Below, piece after piece: positions 8,643 to 17,254 of a stretch of 25,774 nucleotides of DNA. Position 1 is the first letter of the stretch, and every line of letters starts with the position of its first letter. This DNA comes from a virus. The stretch covers positions 1 to 25,774 of IMG/VR virus record IMGVR_UViG_3300025151_000263; one strand, given 5' to 3'. The notes under the pieces were generated by a model that worked only from the letters and a program-made list of their open reading frames with translations, was not told the DNA's origin and did not search any database. A program made the translations under genes and the position numbers.

Positions 8643-8921
8643 ATGTCTAGGTTATCAGGATTTCCAGTTGTTTCGGCAACTTGGGACGCAGCAAGCATAG
8701 CAGACGGGGACGAGGTAGCTGTAGACGTTACTGTTCCTGGAGCAGCTTTAGGTGATTTTGCTATGGCTTCTCTATCTGTTGATGTTGCAGACTTAGTTTT
8801 AAGTGTAGCAGTTACGGCTGCAAACACAGCTACGGCGGTATTAGCAAATAATACTGGTGGAGCAGTAGACTTAGGTTCAGCAACCTTGCGTGTTCGCGTC
8901 ATACCATTTGACGTTATGTAA
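8643..8921 (+). CDS. Probable capsid decoration or head-accessory protein
   Basis: 92 residues, small, acidic, Ala/Val/Thr-rich, with alternating hydrophobic strands that suggest a beta-sandwich. The block VTVPGAALGDFAMASLS (residues about 28-44) and the later NNTGGAVDLGSATLRVRV recall a small-protein family that follows capsid genes in many environmental phages. No Cys or charged clusters. AGGAG lies about 8-10 bases upstream. It sits alone between two terminators, so its dose could be set separately from the capsid and tail genes. Surface decoration of the shell is the best guess, by position and fold character only. Confidence 0.65.
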   Translation: MSRLSGFPVVSATWDAASIADGDEVAVDVTVPGAALGDFAMASLSVDVADLVLSVAVTAANTATAVLANNTGGAVDLGSATLRVRVIPFDVM

Positions 8922-8927
8922 TTTAAT

Positions 8928-8951
8928 GGGGGTGTAACAACCCCCGTTTTT
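8928..8951 (+). terminator. Intrinsic terminator after decoration gene
   Basis: Stem GGGGGT (8928-8933) with ACCCCC (8940-8945), loop GTAACA, then G and five T's (8947-8951). It is 7 bases after the stop. The following AAGGAGG (8952-8957) is the ribosome site of the tail adaptor gene. Confidence 0.85.
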
Positions 8952-8964
8952 AAGGAGGAATCTA

Positions 8965-9687
8965 ATGTCGTCATCTGCAGTCACATTATTAGACGTTGTT
9001 AATAAGATTCTTATTCGTTTAAGAGACCAAGCTGTGCTTAGTATAACTAGCACAACAACTGCTACAGGTGGGGCACCGTCTTATACAGATACGATTGTAC
9101 GATTACTTAACGATGCAAAACGAGAAGTAGAAGATTCGTTTGATTGGATAGGTTTACAAGAGTCTATTACGATTACAACTACCAGTGGCACAAGTTCTTA
9201 CGATTTAGAAAACTCAAGTCAAGGCATTTACACTAATCAACGTAGTCGAGTGTTAGACGTGTACAACACTACTACTGATGTTAGGTTAGCACCACGACCT
9301 TACGAATTTGTAAGAAAACAAAATCAATTAAGTACACGAACAAATCAAGAACCTTACTCTTACGCAATATCAGGAGTAAGTGCAAAACAATCACTTCAAA
9401 TAGTATTTTTTGACACTCCAGACGGAACATACTCTATGTCTGTAGAGTGCGTAGTGCCTCAAGACGATTTAACAGGTAATACAGACTATTTTAAAGTACC
9501 TTGGTATCCAGTATACCTACGAGGTTTAGCTCTTGCTATAAGAGAGCGAGGTGAAGATGAAGGAGAACTAAGCTCTGAAGTACAACGAGCTTACGAAAAA
9601 GCTTTAGGAGATGCTGTAGCTTATGAGCAAAGCCATAAGTGGCAAGGTCAAGGTGGCGGTGATTGGATAGTTTACGGAGATTTCTAA
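8965..9687 (+). CDS. Head-tail adaptor, gp4 / tail tubular A-like
   Basis: Likely the ring that joins the portal to the tail, equivalent in position to P22 gp4 or T7 gp11. 240 residues. The N-terminal helix LLDVVNKILIRLRD, followed by DTIVRLLNDAKREVEDSFDW (residues about 38-57), is the characteristic start of this family: helix, then N/D-AK-x-EVE-x-x-x-W. A central beta-rich region and a C-terminal helical part (YLRGLALAIRERGEDEGE) follow. A strong AAGGAGG precedes the ATG. It is the first gene after the second terminator and is followed at 3 bases by the large tail hub gene, matching the adaptor-hub order in podoviruses. Confidence 0.82.
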   Translation: MSSSAVTLLDVVNKILIRLRDQAVLSITSTTTATGGAPSYTDTIVRLLNDAKREVEDSFDWIGLQESITITTTSGTSSYDLENSSQGIYTNQRSRVLDVYNTTTDVRLAPRPYEFVRKQNQLSTRTNQEPYSYAISGVSAKQSLQIVFFDTPDGTYSMSVECVVPQDDLTGNTDYFKVPWYPVYLRGLALAIRERGEDEGELSSEVQRAYEKALGDAVAYEQSHKWQGQGGGDWIVYGDF

Positions 9688-9690
9688 GTA

Positions 9691-11547
9691 ATGGGTAGTC
9701 AACTACAATCTTTAGTTCTTCGCGCTCCAGGTATGTACGGCCTTAACTTTGAAGGGGAAACATATCAAGAAGCTCCTGTCTTTGCAGAAGTAGCAGAAAA
9801 CATTGCTTACGACTCTGCAGGACGGTTAACCAACAGAAAAGGGTTTGACGTATTAACTAACGGACATGCTAACGCTTTAGGATACGAGTCGTTAGGAAGT
9901 AATCCTATTACAACAGTTACAACTGCAGGGCTTACAGGTCGTATTACAATAGCAGACACTGCTCACGGACAGTCTACAGGAGACTTTGTAACTATTAGCG
10001 GAGCTGCAGATACTAACGGTATTACAGCAGCTCAAATTAATACTCGATTTACTTTAACAAAGATTGATGCTGACAGCTACTACGTTTACACAGCAGGTAC
10101 CGCAACCTCAGCTTCGGCTGCAGGAGGAGCAGGAGTAAAAGTTAAGTACGAGCCTAAAGTAGATACATTGTTTATGTATAACTACTCAGGGGGCCAAAGA
10201 TTACTTTCTGTTAGTGCTTACGGCGGTAACAACATTTACGAAGATACAGCTCCTTTTGATAACTTTACGTCAGTCAAAGGTAGCGTAACTATTGCTAACA
10301 CTAGACCTCAATTTGTAAACTTTGATGACCAAGTTATAGCTACTAACGAAGGCTCTGCTTTAATTATAAAAAGCGGGTCAGGAAACTTTGCAGCTATTAG
10401 CCCGCAACATGGAAGCGTTCCTACAGGAAGATTAGTACACAGTGCTTTTGGTAGAGTATGGGCGCAAAAGTCTCACACAGGAACAAGTCAAAACATTATT
10501 AATTACTCTGCTGTGTTAGATGAAACAGATTGGAGTAGTTCAGGCGGCGAGATTGACGTAATGGGTAATTTTGCTGCTATTAAAGATGGTTACGATGAGC
10601 TAGTAGCTATATCGTCTTTTGACCATTACTTAGTAGCTTTTTTACGTAACAGTATTGTAATTTACAATAACCCTGATTCTCCTGCTAATTTAGGCATAGA
10701 ACAAATTATACAAGGTATTGGGTGTATAGCTAGAGATAGTATACAGGCAATAGGAAAAGATTTATATTTTATGTCTGCTACAGGCATTAGGTCACTACGA
10801 CAAGTTATTTACACAGGTGACAGAGCAGACTTAAACGAAATATCTACTCTAGTACGAAGAGAATTTTTAGTAGATGTTGCAGCAAGTGAGTCTGCTTTAA
10901 TTAATGTAAGGTCTGTTTACGACCCAGAAGAAGGACAATACTGGTTAAAAGCTCCTGAAGGAAACATTTGGGTGTTTGACATGCACACGCTAGACCAAAA
11001 TGTTCCTATACGGATTACTAAGTATGTCGACACTAAGTGGGACAGCTTTGCGTACTTTGAAGGAGAGACCTACATAGGCTCTCGCGGAATGATAGGAAAG
11101 TACAACGGGTTTGTTGATGATTCTCCGTCAGCAAGCACATCTTACACTTGTACTTGGCGCAGTAACCCTGCAGATTTAGGTACATCTAAATTAAAGATGT
11201 TAAAAAAAGTAACTGCAACAATAGAAGGCGCAAGTACCTCAGATACGGTTAACGTAACTTACGCTTTTGCTGAAGGCGGTAGTGGAGAAGTACCTTTTAC
11301 TTTATCTTCTAATAACGCATTTAACAGGTCGTCAGGTCTAGCAGTAGGTACAGTTGCAGAGTGGGGAGTAGCTAACTGGAACGTAGACGAGTGGGGAGGA
11401 GGCTCTGCCTCGGCCTATAATCTAGCAGCTCCTATATCACAAAGCGGAAGAACATTTAAACTAGGGGTTAGATTTGTTTCTAACGGCTTTCAAATTGCAG
11501 TAGAACAATTATCTTTATTTATGAAAATGGGTCGAGAAGGTAGGTAA
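9691..11547 (+). CDS. Tail hub / tail tubular protein B-like
   Basis: Large beta-rich tail protein, 618 residues, corresponding in place and size to P22 gp10-type hubs or T7 gp12. The N-terminus (GLNFEGETYQEAPVFAEVAE then NIAYDSAGRLTNRKGFDVL) is typical of the family. Residues about 77-152 form an inserted small beta domain containing HGQSTGDFVTISGA and YYVYTAGTATSAS, similar to the E1-FCCH-like module often inserted in phage hub proteins. The rest has repeated short strands consistent with a beta-propeller, ending with the Trp-rich WGVANWNVDEWGGG near residues 551-564. Function is inferred from family and gene order. Confidence 0.8.
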   Translation: MGSQLQSLVLRAPGMYGLNFEGETYQEAPVFAEVAENIAYDSAGRLTNRKGFDVLTNGHANALGYESLGSNPITTVTTAGLTGRITIADTAHGQSTGDFVTISGAADTNGITAAQINTRFTLTKIDADSYYVYTAGTATSASAAGGAGVKVKYEPKVDTLFMYNYSGGQRLLSVSAYGGNNIYEDTAPFDNFTSVKGSVTIANTRPQFVNFDDQVIATNEGSALIIKSGSGNFAAISPQHGSVPTGRLVHSAFGRVWAQKSHTGTSQNIINYSAVLDETDWSSSGGEIDVMGNFAAIKDGYDELVAISSFDHYLVAFLRNSIVIYNNPDSPANLGIEQIIQGIGCIARDSIQAIGKDLYFMSATGIRSLRQVIYTGDRADLNEISTLVRREFLVDVAASESALINVRSVYDPEEGQYWLKAPEGNIWVFDMHTLDQNVPIRITKYVDTKWDSFAYFEGETYIGSRGMIGKYNGFVDDSPSASTSYTCTWRSNPADLGTSKLKMLKKVTATIEGASTSDTVNVTYAFAEGGSGEVPFTLSSNNAFNRSSGLAVGTVAEWGVANWNVDEWGGGSASAYNLAAPISQSGRTFKLGVRFVSNGFQIAVEQLSLFMKMGREGR

Positions 11548-11549
11548 CC

Positions 11550-12203
11550 ATGAGCGATTATACTAGAACACAAAACTTTACAGCTAAGGATAGCCTTGAT
11601 ACTGGAGACCCAGAGAAGGTAATTACTGGCGCAGACATGGACGGAGAACTTAATGCTATTGCAACAGCTATAGCAACTAAAGAAGATACAGGACTTATAC
11701 CATCAGGTACAGTGATGTTATTTGTACAGACTGCTGCTCCTACAGGCTTTACTAAAAGCACAACGCATAACGACAAAGCTTTAAGAGTTGTTAGTGGTAG
11801 CGTAGGGACAGGCGGTAGCGTAGCTTTTACTACAGCTTTTGCAAGTAATAGAACAGCTTCTGGTACAACAGGAGGAACCGCAGTTAGTATTTCTGGTTCT
11901 GTAGCTTCACACACGCTGGCTACAAGCGAGATACCCTCACATAACCACACGTTTAGTATAGGACAGTTTGTAGGGTCTGATGACGGACAATCAAACGGAA
12001 GCGGTCGTATTATTATGGCAAACAGAAACTATGCGTCTGGTGGTGGAGCTGCTGACGTTACTATAGGTAACACTGGTGGCGGTGGAGGTCACGACCACAG
12101 CGTAGGTACTCTTGCTGGCGCATCTCACACACACTCTTTTACGAGTGGAAATATGGCTTTTGATGTAAACTATGTAGACGTAATTATAGCTACAAAGGAT
12201 TAA
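11550..12203 (+). CDS. Tail collar/tip fibre protein with three His-x-His motifs
   Basis: 217-residue, Gly/Ser/Thr-rich protein of the phage tail-collar type. A short N-terminal region with GADMDGELNAIATAI leads to IPSGTVMLFVQTAAPTGFTK (about residues 50-69) and the NDKALRVVSG block, both hallmarks of collar-domain fibre proteins. Three HxH motifs follow: HNH (131-133), HDH (181-183) and HTH (193-195). In T4 gp37 such motifs coordinate iron ions inside a trimeric needle, so this is probably a metal-threaded tip. The C-terminal FDVNYVDVIIATKD closes the domain. The stop is one base before the next gene. It is a second candidate adhesin besides the 702-residue fibre. Confidence 0.78.
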   Translation: MSDYTRTQNFTAKDSLDTGDPEKVITGADMDGELNAIATAIATKEDTGLIPSGTVMLFVQTAAPTGFTKSTTHNDKALRVVSGSVGTGGSVAFTTAFASNRTASGTTGGTAVSISGSVASHTLATSEIPSHNHTFSIGQFVGSDDGQSNGSGRIIMANRNYASGGGAADVTIGNTGGGGGHDHSVGTLAGASHTHSFTSGNMAFDVNYVDVIIATKD

Positions 12204-12204
12204 C

Positions 12205-12498
12205 ATGAAACTAGAAGTAAAAGATAACTGCCCTTTAAATAACTTTGAGCCTTGTAAGAAATTTGACTGTGGGTGGTTTATGCAACTAAGAGGCACAGAC
12301 CCACAGACAGGTGAAGAGATAGATAACTGGGTATGTTCAGTAGCTATGCTACCTTTACTTTTAATAGAAAACTCTCAGCAGTCTAGGCAGACAGGAGCTG
12401 CGGTAGAGAGTTTTAGAAACGAAATGGTTACTGCTAACACTAACTCACAAAAAATGTTTTTAGCTACTGCAAGAGCTAAACTTAAAGACGTATCGTAA
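12205..12498 (+). CDS. Conserved Cys-rich small phage protein
   Basis: 97 residues. The first half has four Cys (CPLNN, PCKKFDCGWF, WVCSVA), with Trp next to two of them. The second half is helical and contains RQTGAAVESFRNEMV, a segment I recognise from small proteins widespread in marine phages. The Cys spacing suggests a bound zinc or iron-sulphur centre, but no family with known function can be named. It lies between the collar gene and the internal virion genes, so a virion-assembly role is possible. Confidence 0.65.
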   Translation: MKLEVKDNCPLNNFEPCKKFDCGWFMQLRGTDPQTGEEIDNWVCSVAMLPLLLIENSQQSRQTGAAVESFRNEMVTANTNSQKMFLATARAKLKDVS

Positions 12499-12510
12499 CG
12501 GAGATATAAC

Positions 12511-13635
12511 ATGTTTAATTTAGGAAAATTTGCTACTTTAGGGCGAAACGAAGATGACACGTTAGCTCACGTTGCAACAGGGGAGATGGTAGTTAGACCT
12601 GAAGTATTAGGAAAAAGTTTAACTAGTCAAATTAAAAACAAGATGAAAGGTTTTGGTTTAGACCCTGCTAGATATACAGTAGGAAATAAAGCTAACTCTA
12701 TAAACCCCGCAACAGGACAGCCTGAGTTTTTTCTTAATGCGCTTGCAGGGGGAGCATTGCTCGGAGCTTCGTTGTTAGGAGGAGGTTCTTCTGGAACTAA
12801 TAAAGGTTTTAGAGAAACTGTAGAAAAGTTTGACCCAAAGTTAGAAGCTTTACAGTATGCTCAACCAGGAATAACTAGTCCTTTTGGCGGTGTTAGTTAT
12901 ACAGATGAAGGAATACAAGTTACTCCTTCAGCAGATGTTACTGCTACGTCAGAAATGTTTAAAAGTTTAGCTCCAGACTATTTGCAAAGAGTGCAAGATA
13001 GACCGGAAGAAGCAGAGTTGAGAGCAGCTTATAATATGTTTGCTCCTACTATGAACAGACAACAATTACAAGATATGTTTAGTGCTAGTATACAGCCACA
13101 AGAACAAATGATAGACATGCAAACAGACTCTGCTCTTAGCAGAATACTAGGCGGTCGAGGCATTAGTACAGGCTCTGCAAGTGCTATGGGAGCAGCTCAA
13201 AGACAAGCAGACTTAGCTAAACAACAGTTAAGAATAGGCGCTTTTCAAGGCGCACAACAAGCAGGTTATAACGATTTAAACGCTTTACAAAACATGTTGT
13301 CAGGAGCGCAAGGCTTTAGAACTGGAAACTTACAAAATCTATACGGACTATCTCAAGCGCAATACGCGCCTTTTCAACAGTTAACAGGATTGATACAACC
13401 TTCTATGGCATATGGTGGAGCGTTAACTCAGTTTGATATGGACAAACTATCTGCAAGAATTGACTTAGCAAATCAACTAGCAGGAGCTAGAGCACAACCT
13501 AGACCTGGTTTCTTTCAACGAAGTGTAGTCCCTGCAGCAGCAGCTTTTAGCGGTTTTGGAGGGGGAAGCATCTTTGGAGGAGGTGGCGGTTTTGGAGGAA
13601 TCGGTGGTGGTATGGGAAATAACCCAGTTTTTTAA
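12511..13635 (+). CDS. Internal virion protein candidate, Gly-rich C-terminus
   Basis: 374 residues. The N-terminal block (residues about 13-70) includes DDTLAHVATGEMVVRPEVL and later GLDPARYTVGNKANSINP, a conserved segment found at the start of phage internal-virion or tail-accessory proteins. A hydrophobic Ala/Gly stretch at about 76-94 could enter a membrane. The middle is helical and Gln/Ala/Met-rich. The last 30 residues are nearly all Gly, Phe and Ile. CGGAG lies 10 bases upstream. Followed by two more helical virion candidates, it fits the first member of a three-protein DNA-ejection set like T7 gp14-gp15-gp16. That equivalence is by position only. Confidence 0.65.
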   Translation: MFNLGKFATLGRNEDDTLAHVATGEMVVRPEVLGKSLTSQIKNKMKGFGLDPARYTVGNKANSINPATGQPEFFLNALAGGALLGASLLGGGSSGTNKGFRETVEKFDPKLEALQYAQPGITSPFGGVSYTDEGIQVTPSADVTATSEMFKSLAPDYLQRVQDRPEEAELRAAYNMFAPTMNRQQLQDMFSASIQPQEQMIDMQTDSALSRILGGRGISTGSASAMGAAQRQADLAKQQLRIGAFQGAQQAGYNDLNALQNMLSGAQGFRTGNLQNLYGLSQAQYAPFQQLTGLIQPSMAYGGALTQFDMDKLSARIDLANQLAGARAQPRPGFFQRSVVPAAAAFSGFGGGSIFGGGGGFGGIGGGMGNNPVF

Positions 13636-13647
13636 GGAATAAATAAA

Positions 13648-14376
13648 ATGGCTAGAGGATTTTCATTTAGAACTATGACACCAGGAGACTTTGCTCAACT
13701 TACAGCAAGTCGACAAGCGTTTGAAAGAGACAGGATACAAGGCATTAAAGATGTTATGAAAGATGTTTCTAGTGCAGTTATTGAAAGACGCATTGCTAAA
13801 AAATACGATGACCCACAAGGTTTAGAAGCTATGAGAGAGCGTCAAACAGCTTATGCAGGTATTGACCCAACTAGGTCTGAACAAGCTCGAAAGTACATTA
13901 ACGACGCTATATCAGCAGCTTACCAACAACAAGAAGCACAAGATAAAAAAATAAGGTTAGATTTAGCTATTGCAAAAGCAGGACGTGAAAAAACAGAATT
14001 TGAAGAAAGAGGCAAATTAGATGAAGGTAAATTTGCTAAACTTACTGGCCCGTTAGTAGAAGCGTATGAGAACATTATTAAAAGTGACCCAAACATAAAC
14101 AAATCTGTTGAGAAAATAGCAAAAGGAGTTGGAGGATTTTTTGGAATTGGAGCAGAAGGTAAAGTAGATAAAGACGAACTTACATCTGCTATAGCAGCAC
14201 AAGCTGTACAGCGTTTATCTAATGACCCAAGACAAGATGTTAGAACAATTATTAAAGAAATTGTTAAGGAGTACGAAGCTAATTCTAGTCAAGGTAGTGC
14301 TGGCAAACAAAAGACAGCTAGTACTCAAACGAACGAAGACCAAAACAACGACCCTTTTAAGGAAATTGATTCGTAA
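13648..14376 (+). CDS. Helical internal virion protein candidate
   Basis: 242 residues, almost entirely helical and highly charged (Lys/Glu/Gln/Asp), without Cys or a transmembrane segment. A short Gly-rich break (GVGGFFGIGAEGK, about residues 156-168) separates two helical parts, and the C-terminus is a polar Gln/Asn/Thr/Asp tail. AAGGA lies 9 bases upstream. Not recognised by family. Its place between the Gly-rich protein and the 949-residue protein suggests the second member of an ejection complex, or a chaperone for it. Confidence 0.55.
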   Translation: MARGFSFRTMTPGDFAQLTASRQAFERDRIQGIKDVMKDVSSAVIERRIAKKYDDPQGLEAMRERQTAYAGIDPTRSEQARKYINDAISAAYQQQEAQDKKIRLDLAIAKAGREKTEFEERGKLDEGKFAKLTGPLVEAYENIIKSDPNINKSVEKIAKGVGGFFGIGAEGKVDKDELTSAIAAQAVQRLSNDPRQDVRTIIKEIVKEYEANSSQGSAGKQKTASTQTNEDQNNDPFKEIDS

Positions 14377-14404
14377 AATAAAAAATTTTAGGAAATAAAA
14401 TTCA

Positions 14405-17254
14405 ATGACTCAAACTCTTACTTTAGAAAATATTACAAGCTCTCGTAGATTAAGAGAACTAGGGGCTGCTCCTGGAGATGAGATTAAAGGCAAAAAATTA
14501 GTTCGTAAATTTTCTACAGAAGACCAAAGAGTTGACCTCGGTCAAAAATTAACTGAAGAAAATATCGCATCTTCTGCTAGATTACAAGAATTAGAAGCTA
14601 AACCAGGCGACAGAATAGTAAACAAAAAATTAATTAAAACCGATACTGATAGTGCGTTTCAACAATTTATGTATGGTTTTGATACTGCTGGAAATTTTGT
14701 AGGTTATGGAGCTACTTTACTACAAGCAGCTTTACCGCTAGTAGGTAGATTTGAAGTAGACCTTGATAAAGGATTTAATTATTATTCGACAGAAGAACTT
14801 TATGGGCCAGGATTTACTGAGGCTGATTTTGATACTCGGCGAGAAATGGTACTTAGAGCTAGAGAAAGAGAAATACAAGAAGAGTATGGGCCTTACTTTG
14901 ACCCAGAAGATGGGGTAGCTAAAGCGGTTGGAGAAGTTGCAGGGGCAATAGCTGACCCTACAACGTTAATTCCAGTAGGGCAAACAATTAAAGCTGCTGC
15001 AGTAACCTCTGGGCTTTTAGCTGGAGGATACAGTACGTTAGAAGACTTAGCTAAAAAAGGTGAAATAGACCCAGAAAAAGCTGCTTTATATACCGCAGGT
15101 GGAGCTGCAGTAGGAGGAACTCTTATAGCAGCAGGTCGAGGAATATCAAAACTTGCAGAAAAGTCTCAACTTAAAAAAGCTAATCGTATTATAGACGAAG
15201 CTGAAACCTTAATGAATCGAGACATAGACGCAGGTGTTAGTCCGAGTGGTGCGTTTAATAAATTATCTGAATCTAAAATAGCACCTCAAGTACAAAACGC
15301 TATTCAATTAACTGGACGAAAACCAAAAATACGAACTGCTCCGTCTGTAGCAGAACGGTCTATAGACGACGCAATTAAAAATGACAGCGCTGTATCAAGA
15401 CTTAAACTGCCTTCTTTAGACAGATATCTAGGCAGTCTTTCGACTAGAATAGGTAACATATCTCCTGCTGTTCTTAATACAATGCGTAAGTTTGAATTTG
15501 ACGTACACACAAATACATTAGAAGGACTACAAAAAATACAACCTTTTGTTAAAGAAATGCGTCAGTTACCAACTATAACAAAAACTCAAATTTCTACGCA
15601 TTTGTTTAACGGAGATACAAATAAAGCAGTAGCTTTAATGCCTAAAGATATGAAAACTGCTTTTAAACCTGTCGGTAATTTATTAAATAATTTATACGAT
15701 GATTTAAAAGGTAGTGGTCTTGACATTGGTAAAGTAGAAAATTATTTTCCTAGAGTAGTAAAAGATTACGAAGGATTGCGAGCAAGCTTTGGTAAACCTG
15801 TTTTAGATGAATTAGACCAGATTATGGATAAGTATGCTAAGAAAAAAGGTTTGCCAGGTTTAGCATCTCTTGATAACGAAGAAAAAATAAAATTAACTAA
15901 TCAATGGGTGCGCGGTTATATGAAACGTGACGGCACGCCAGCTAGTGCTAAACAACGTACTATAGAGCGACTTACTCCAGAACAAGTTAATAAGTTTTAC
16001 CAAAGCCCAGAAGATTCTTTAGCATACTATGTTCGCAACGCTGTAAACAACGCAGAACGTAATAAGTTTTTTGGAAGATATATTAAAAAACCAAAAGACC
16101 TTTATAAAACGCAAGCTAAAAGTGACATAGAAAATTCAATAGGTCAAGTTGTAGAAAAAGTTGGAAGAACTCTTACTGGCGACCAGAAATCAGAATTAAA
16201 AAATTTAATTCAAAGTCGTTTTGTAGGAGGAGAACAACATGTAGGTACAGGGTTTGGAACTCTTAGAGACCTTGGGTATTTAGGAACTATTGCTAACCCA
16301 GTAAGTGCTGTTACACAACTTGGAGACCTTGGAGCATCTGGAGCATTGAATGGTTTTAGAAATACTATTTCTTCTGCGTTTGACGCAAAAGATATTAAAT
16401 TAATAGATGTTGGTATTGCTGACATACAGCAAGAATTAGCAGAAGGAAATGCTAGGAAAACAGCTAAATTATTAAATAAAGCATTTACTGTATCAGGTTT
16501 TCGAGCTATTGACCGTTTAGGTAAAGAAACTTTTATGAATGCTGCAATTAACAAAAATAGAAACCTTGTTAAAACAAGCGTAGGTGAAAAAGTTTTTAGA
16601 AAAAAATGGGAAAAATTTTACGGTAAAGACATAGAAGAAATTATTAATGGTCTTAAAAGTGGTAAAGTAACTGAAAGTGTAAAGTTTCACGCATTTAACG
16701 AGTTATCAGATGTTCAACCTATAACAATGTTAGAGATGCCTCAAGCTTATCTTGACACTCCTAATGGACGTATTTTGTATATGTTAAAATCTTTTATGTT
16801 AAAACAATTAGACATTGTTAGACGAAACGTAGGACAAGAGTGGAAGAAAGGAAATAAAAAACAAGCTGTTAAAAACGCTGCTTTGTTAGCTGGTTATTTG
16901 TCTGTTGCTAATGTAGGGACACAAACTGTTAAAGATATTATGTTAAATAGAGATGTTAAGCCAGAACAACTGCCTAATGATGCTATGTGGGCTTTGCTTG
17001 GTGTTTATGGTTTATCTAAATATACAACTGAAAAATATTTTAGCAAAGGAGATTTTAAAGGTGCAGCTTTAAATATGATAGCTCCTGCGACTACAATTAT
17101 TGATGCAGCCTTTAAATTAGGAGCTGCGCCTTTCCAAGAAAATCCTAATTTAACCCCAACACTTCGTGCTGTTCCTCTTGTTGGGCCGCTTATTTACAAC
17201 TGGTTTGGCGGAGGTGCAGAAAAATATAACGAACGCCGAGCTAAGGAAGACTAA
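14405..17254 (+). CDS. Large internal virion / DNA ejection protein
   Basis: 949 residues, the largest in the window, in the slot of T7 gp16-like ejection proteins. The N-terminus holds a duplicated unit of about 30 residues (5-34 and 49-78). Residues about 170-245 contain Ala/Gly-rich hydrophobic segments (IADPTTLIPVGQTIKAAAV and a second AAALYTAGGAAVGG-like stretch) that could insert in the host membrane. A long charged helical core follows, then GYLGTIANPVSAVTQLGDLG near residue 620. That segment is typical of the large internal or polyvalent proteins of environmental phages. The C-terminus has further hydrophobic patches (LLAGYLSVANVG). I see no lysozyme or transglycosylase catalytic motif. 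AGGA precedes the ATG by about 11 bases. Confidence 0.72.
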   Translation: MTQTLTLENITSSRRLRELGAAPGDEIKGKKLVRKFSTEDQRVDLGQKLTEENIASSARLQELEAKPGDRIVNKKLIKTDTDSAFQQFMYGFDTAGNFVGYGATLLQAALPLVGRFEVDLDKGFNYYSTEELYGPGFTEADFDTRREMVLRAREREIQEEYGPYFDPEDGVAKAVGEVAGAIADPTTLIPVGQTIKAAAVTSGLLAGGYSTLEDLAKKGEIDPEKAALYTAGGAAVGGTLIAAGRGISKLAEKSQLKKANRIIDEAETLMNRDIDAGVSPSGAFNKLSESKIAPQVQNAIQLTGRKPKIRTAPSVAERSIDDAIKNDSAVSRLKLPSLDRYLGSLSTRIGNISPAVLNTMRKFEFDVHTNTLEGLQKIQPFVKEMRQLPTITKTQISTHLFNGDTNKAVALMPKDMKTAFKPVGNLLNNLYDDLKGSGLDIGKVENYFPRVVKDYEGLRASFGKPVLDELDQIMDKYAKKKGLPGLASLDNEEKIKLTNQWVRGYMKRDGTPASAKQRTIERLTPEQVNKFYQSPEDSLAYYVRNAVNNAERNKFFGRYIKKPKDLYKTQAKSDIENSIGQVVEKVGRTLTGDQKSELKNLIQSRFVGGEQHVGTGFGTLRDLGYLGTIANPVSAVTQLGDLGASGALNGFRNTISSAFDAKDIKLIDVGIADIQQELAEGNARKTAKLLNKAFTVSGFRAIDRLGKETFMNAAINKNRNLVKTSVGEKVFRKKWEKFYGKDIEEIINGLKSGKVTESVKFHAFNELSDVQPITMLEMPQAYLDTPNGRILYMLKSFMLKQLDIVRRNVGQEWKKGNKKQAVKNAALLAGYLSVANVGTQTVKDIMLNRDVKPEQLPNDAMWALLGVYGLSKYTTEKYFSKGDFKGAALNMIAPATTIIDAAFKLGAAPFQENPNLTPTLRAVPLVGPLIYNWFGGGAEKYNERRAKED
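14417..14638 (+). repeat. Tandem duplication at N-terminus of ejection protein
   Basis: Bases 14417-14506 and 14549-14638 encode two 30-residue units sharing about 19 identical positions, with the common pattern LT.EN..SS.RL.EL..PGD.I..KKL. The period is 132 bases. The DNA copies have diverged, so the duplication is old and kept. Confidence 0.85.
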
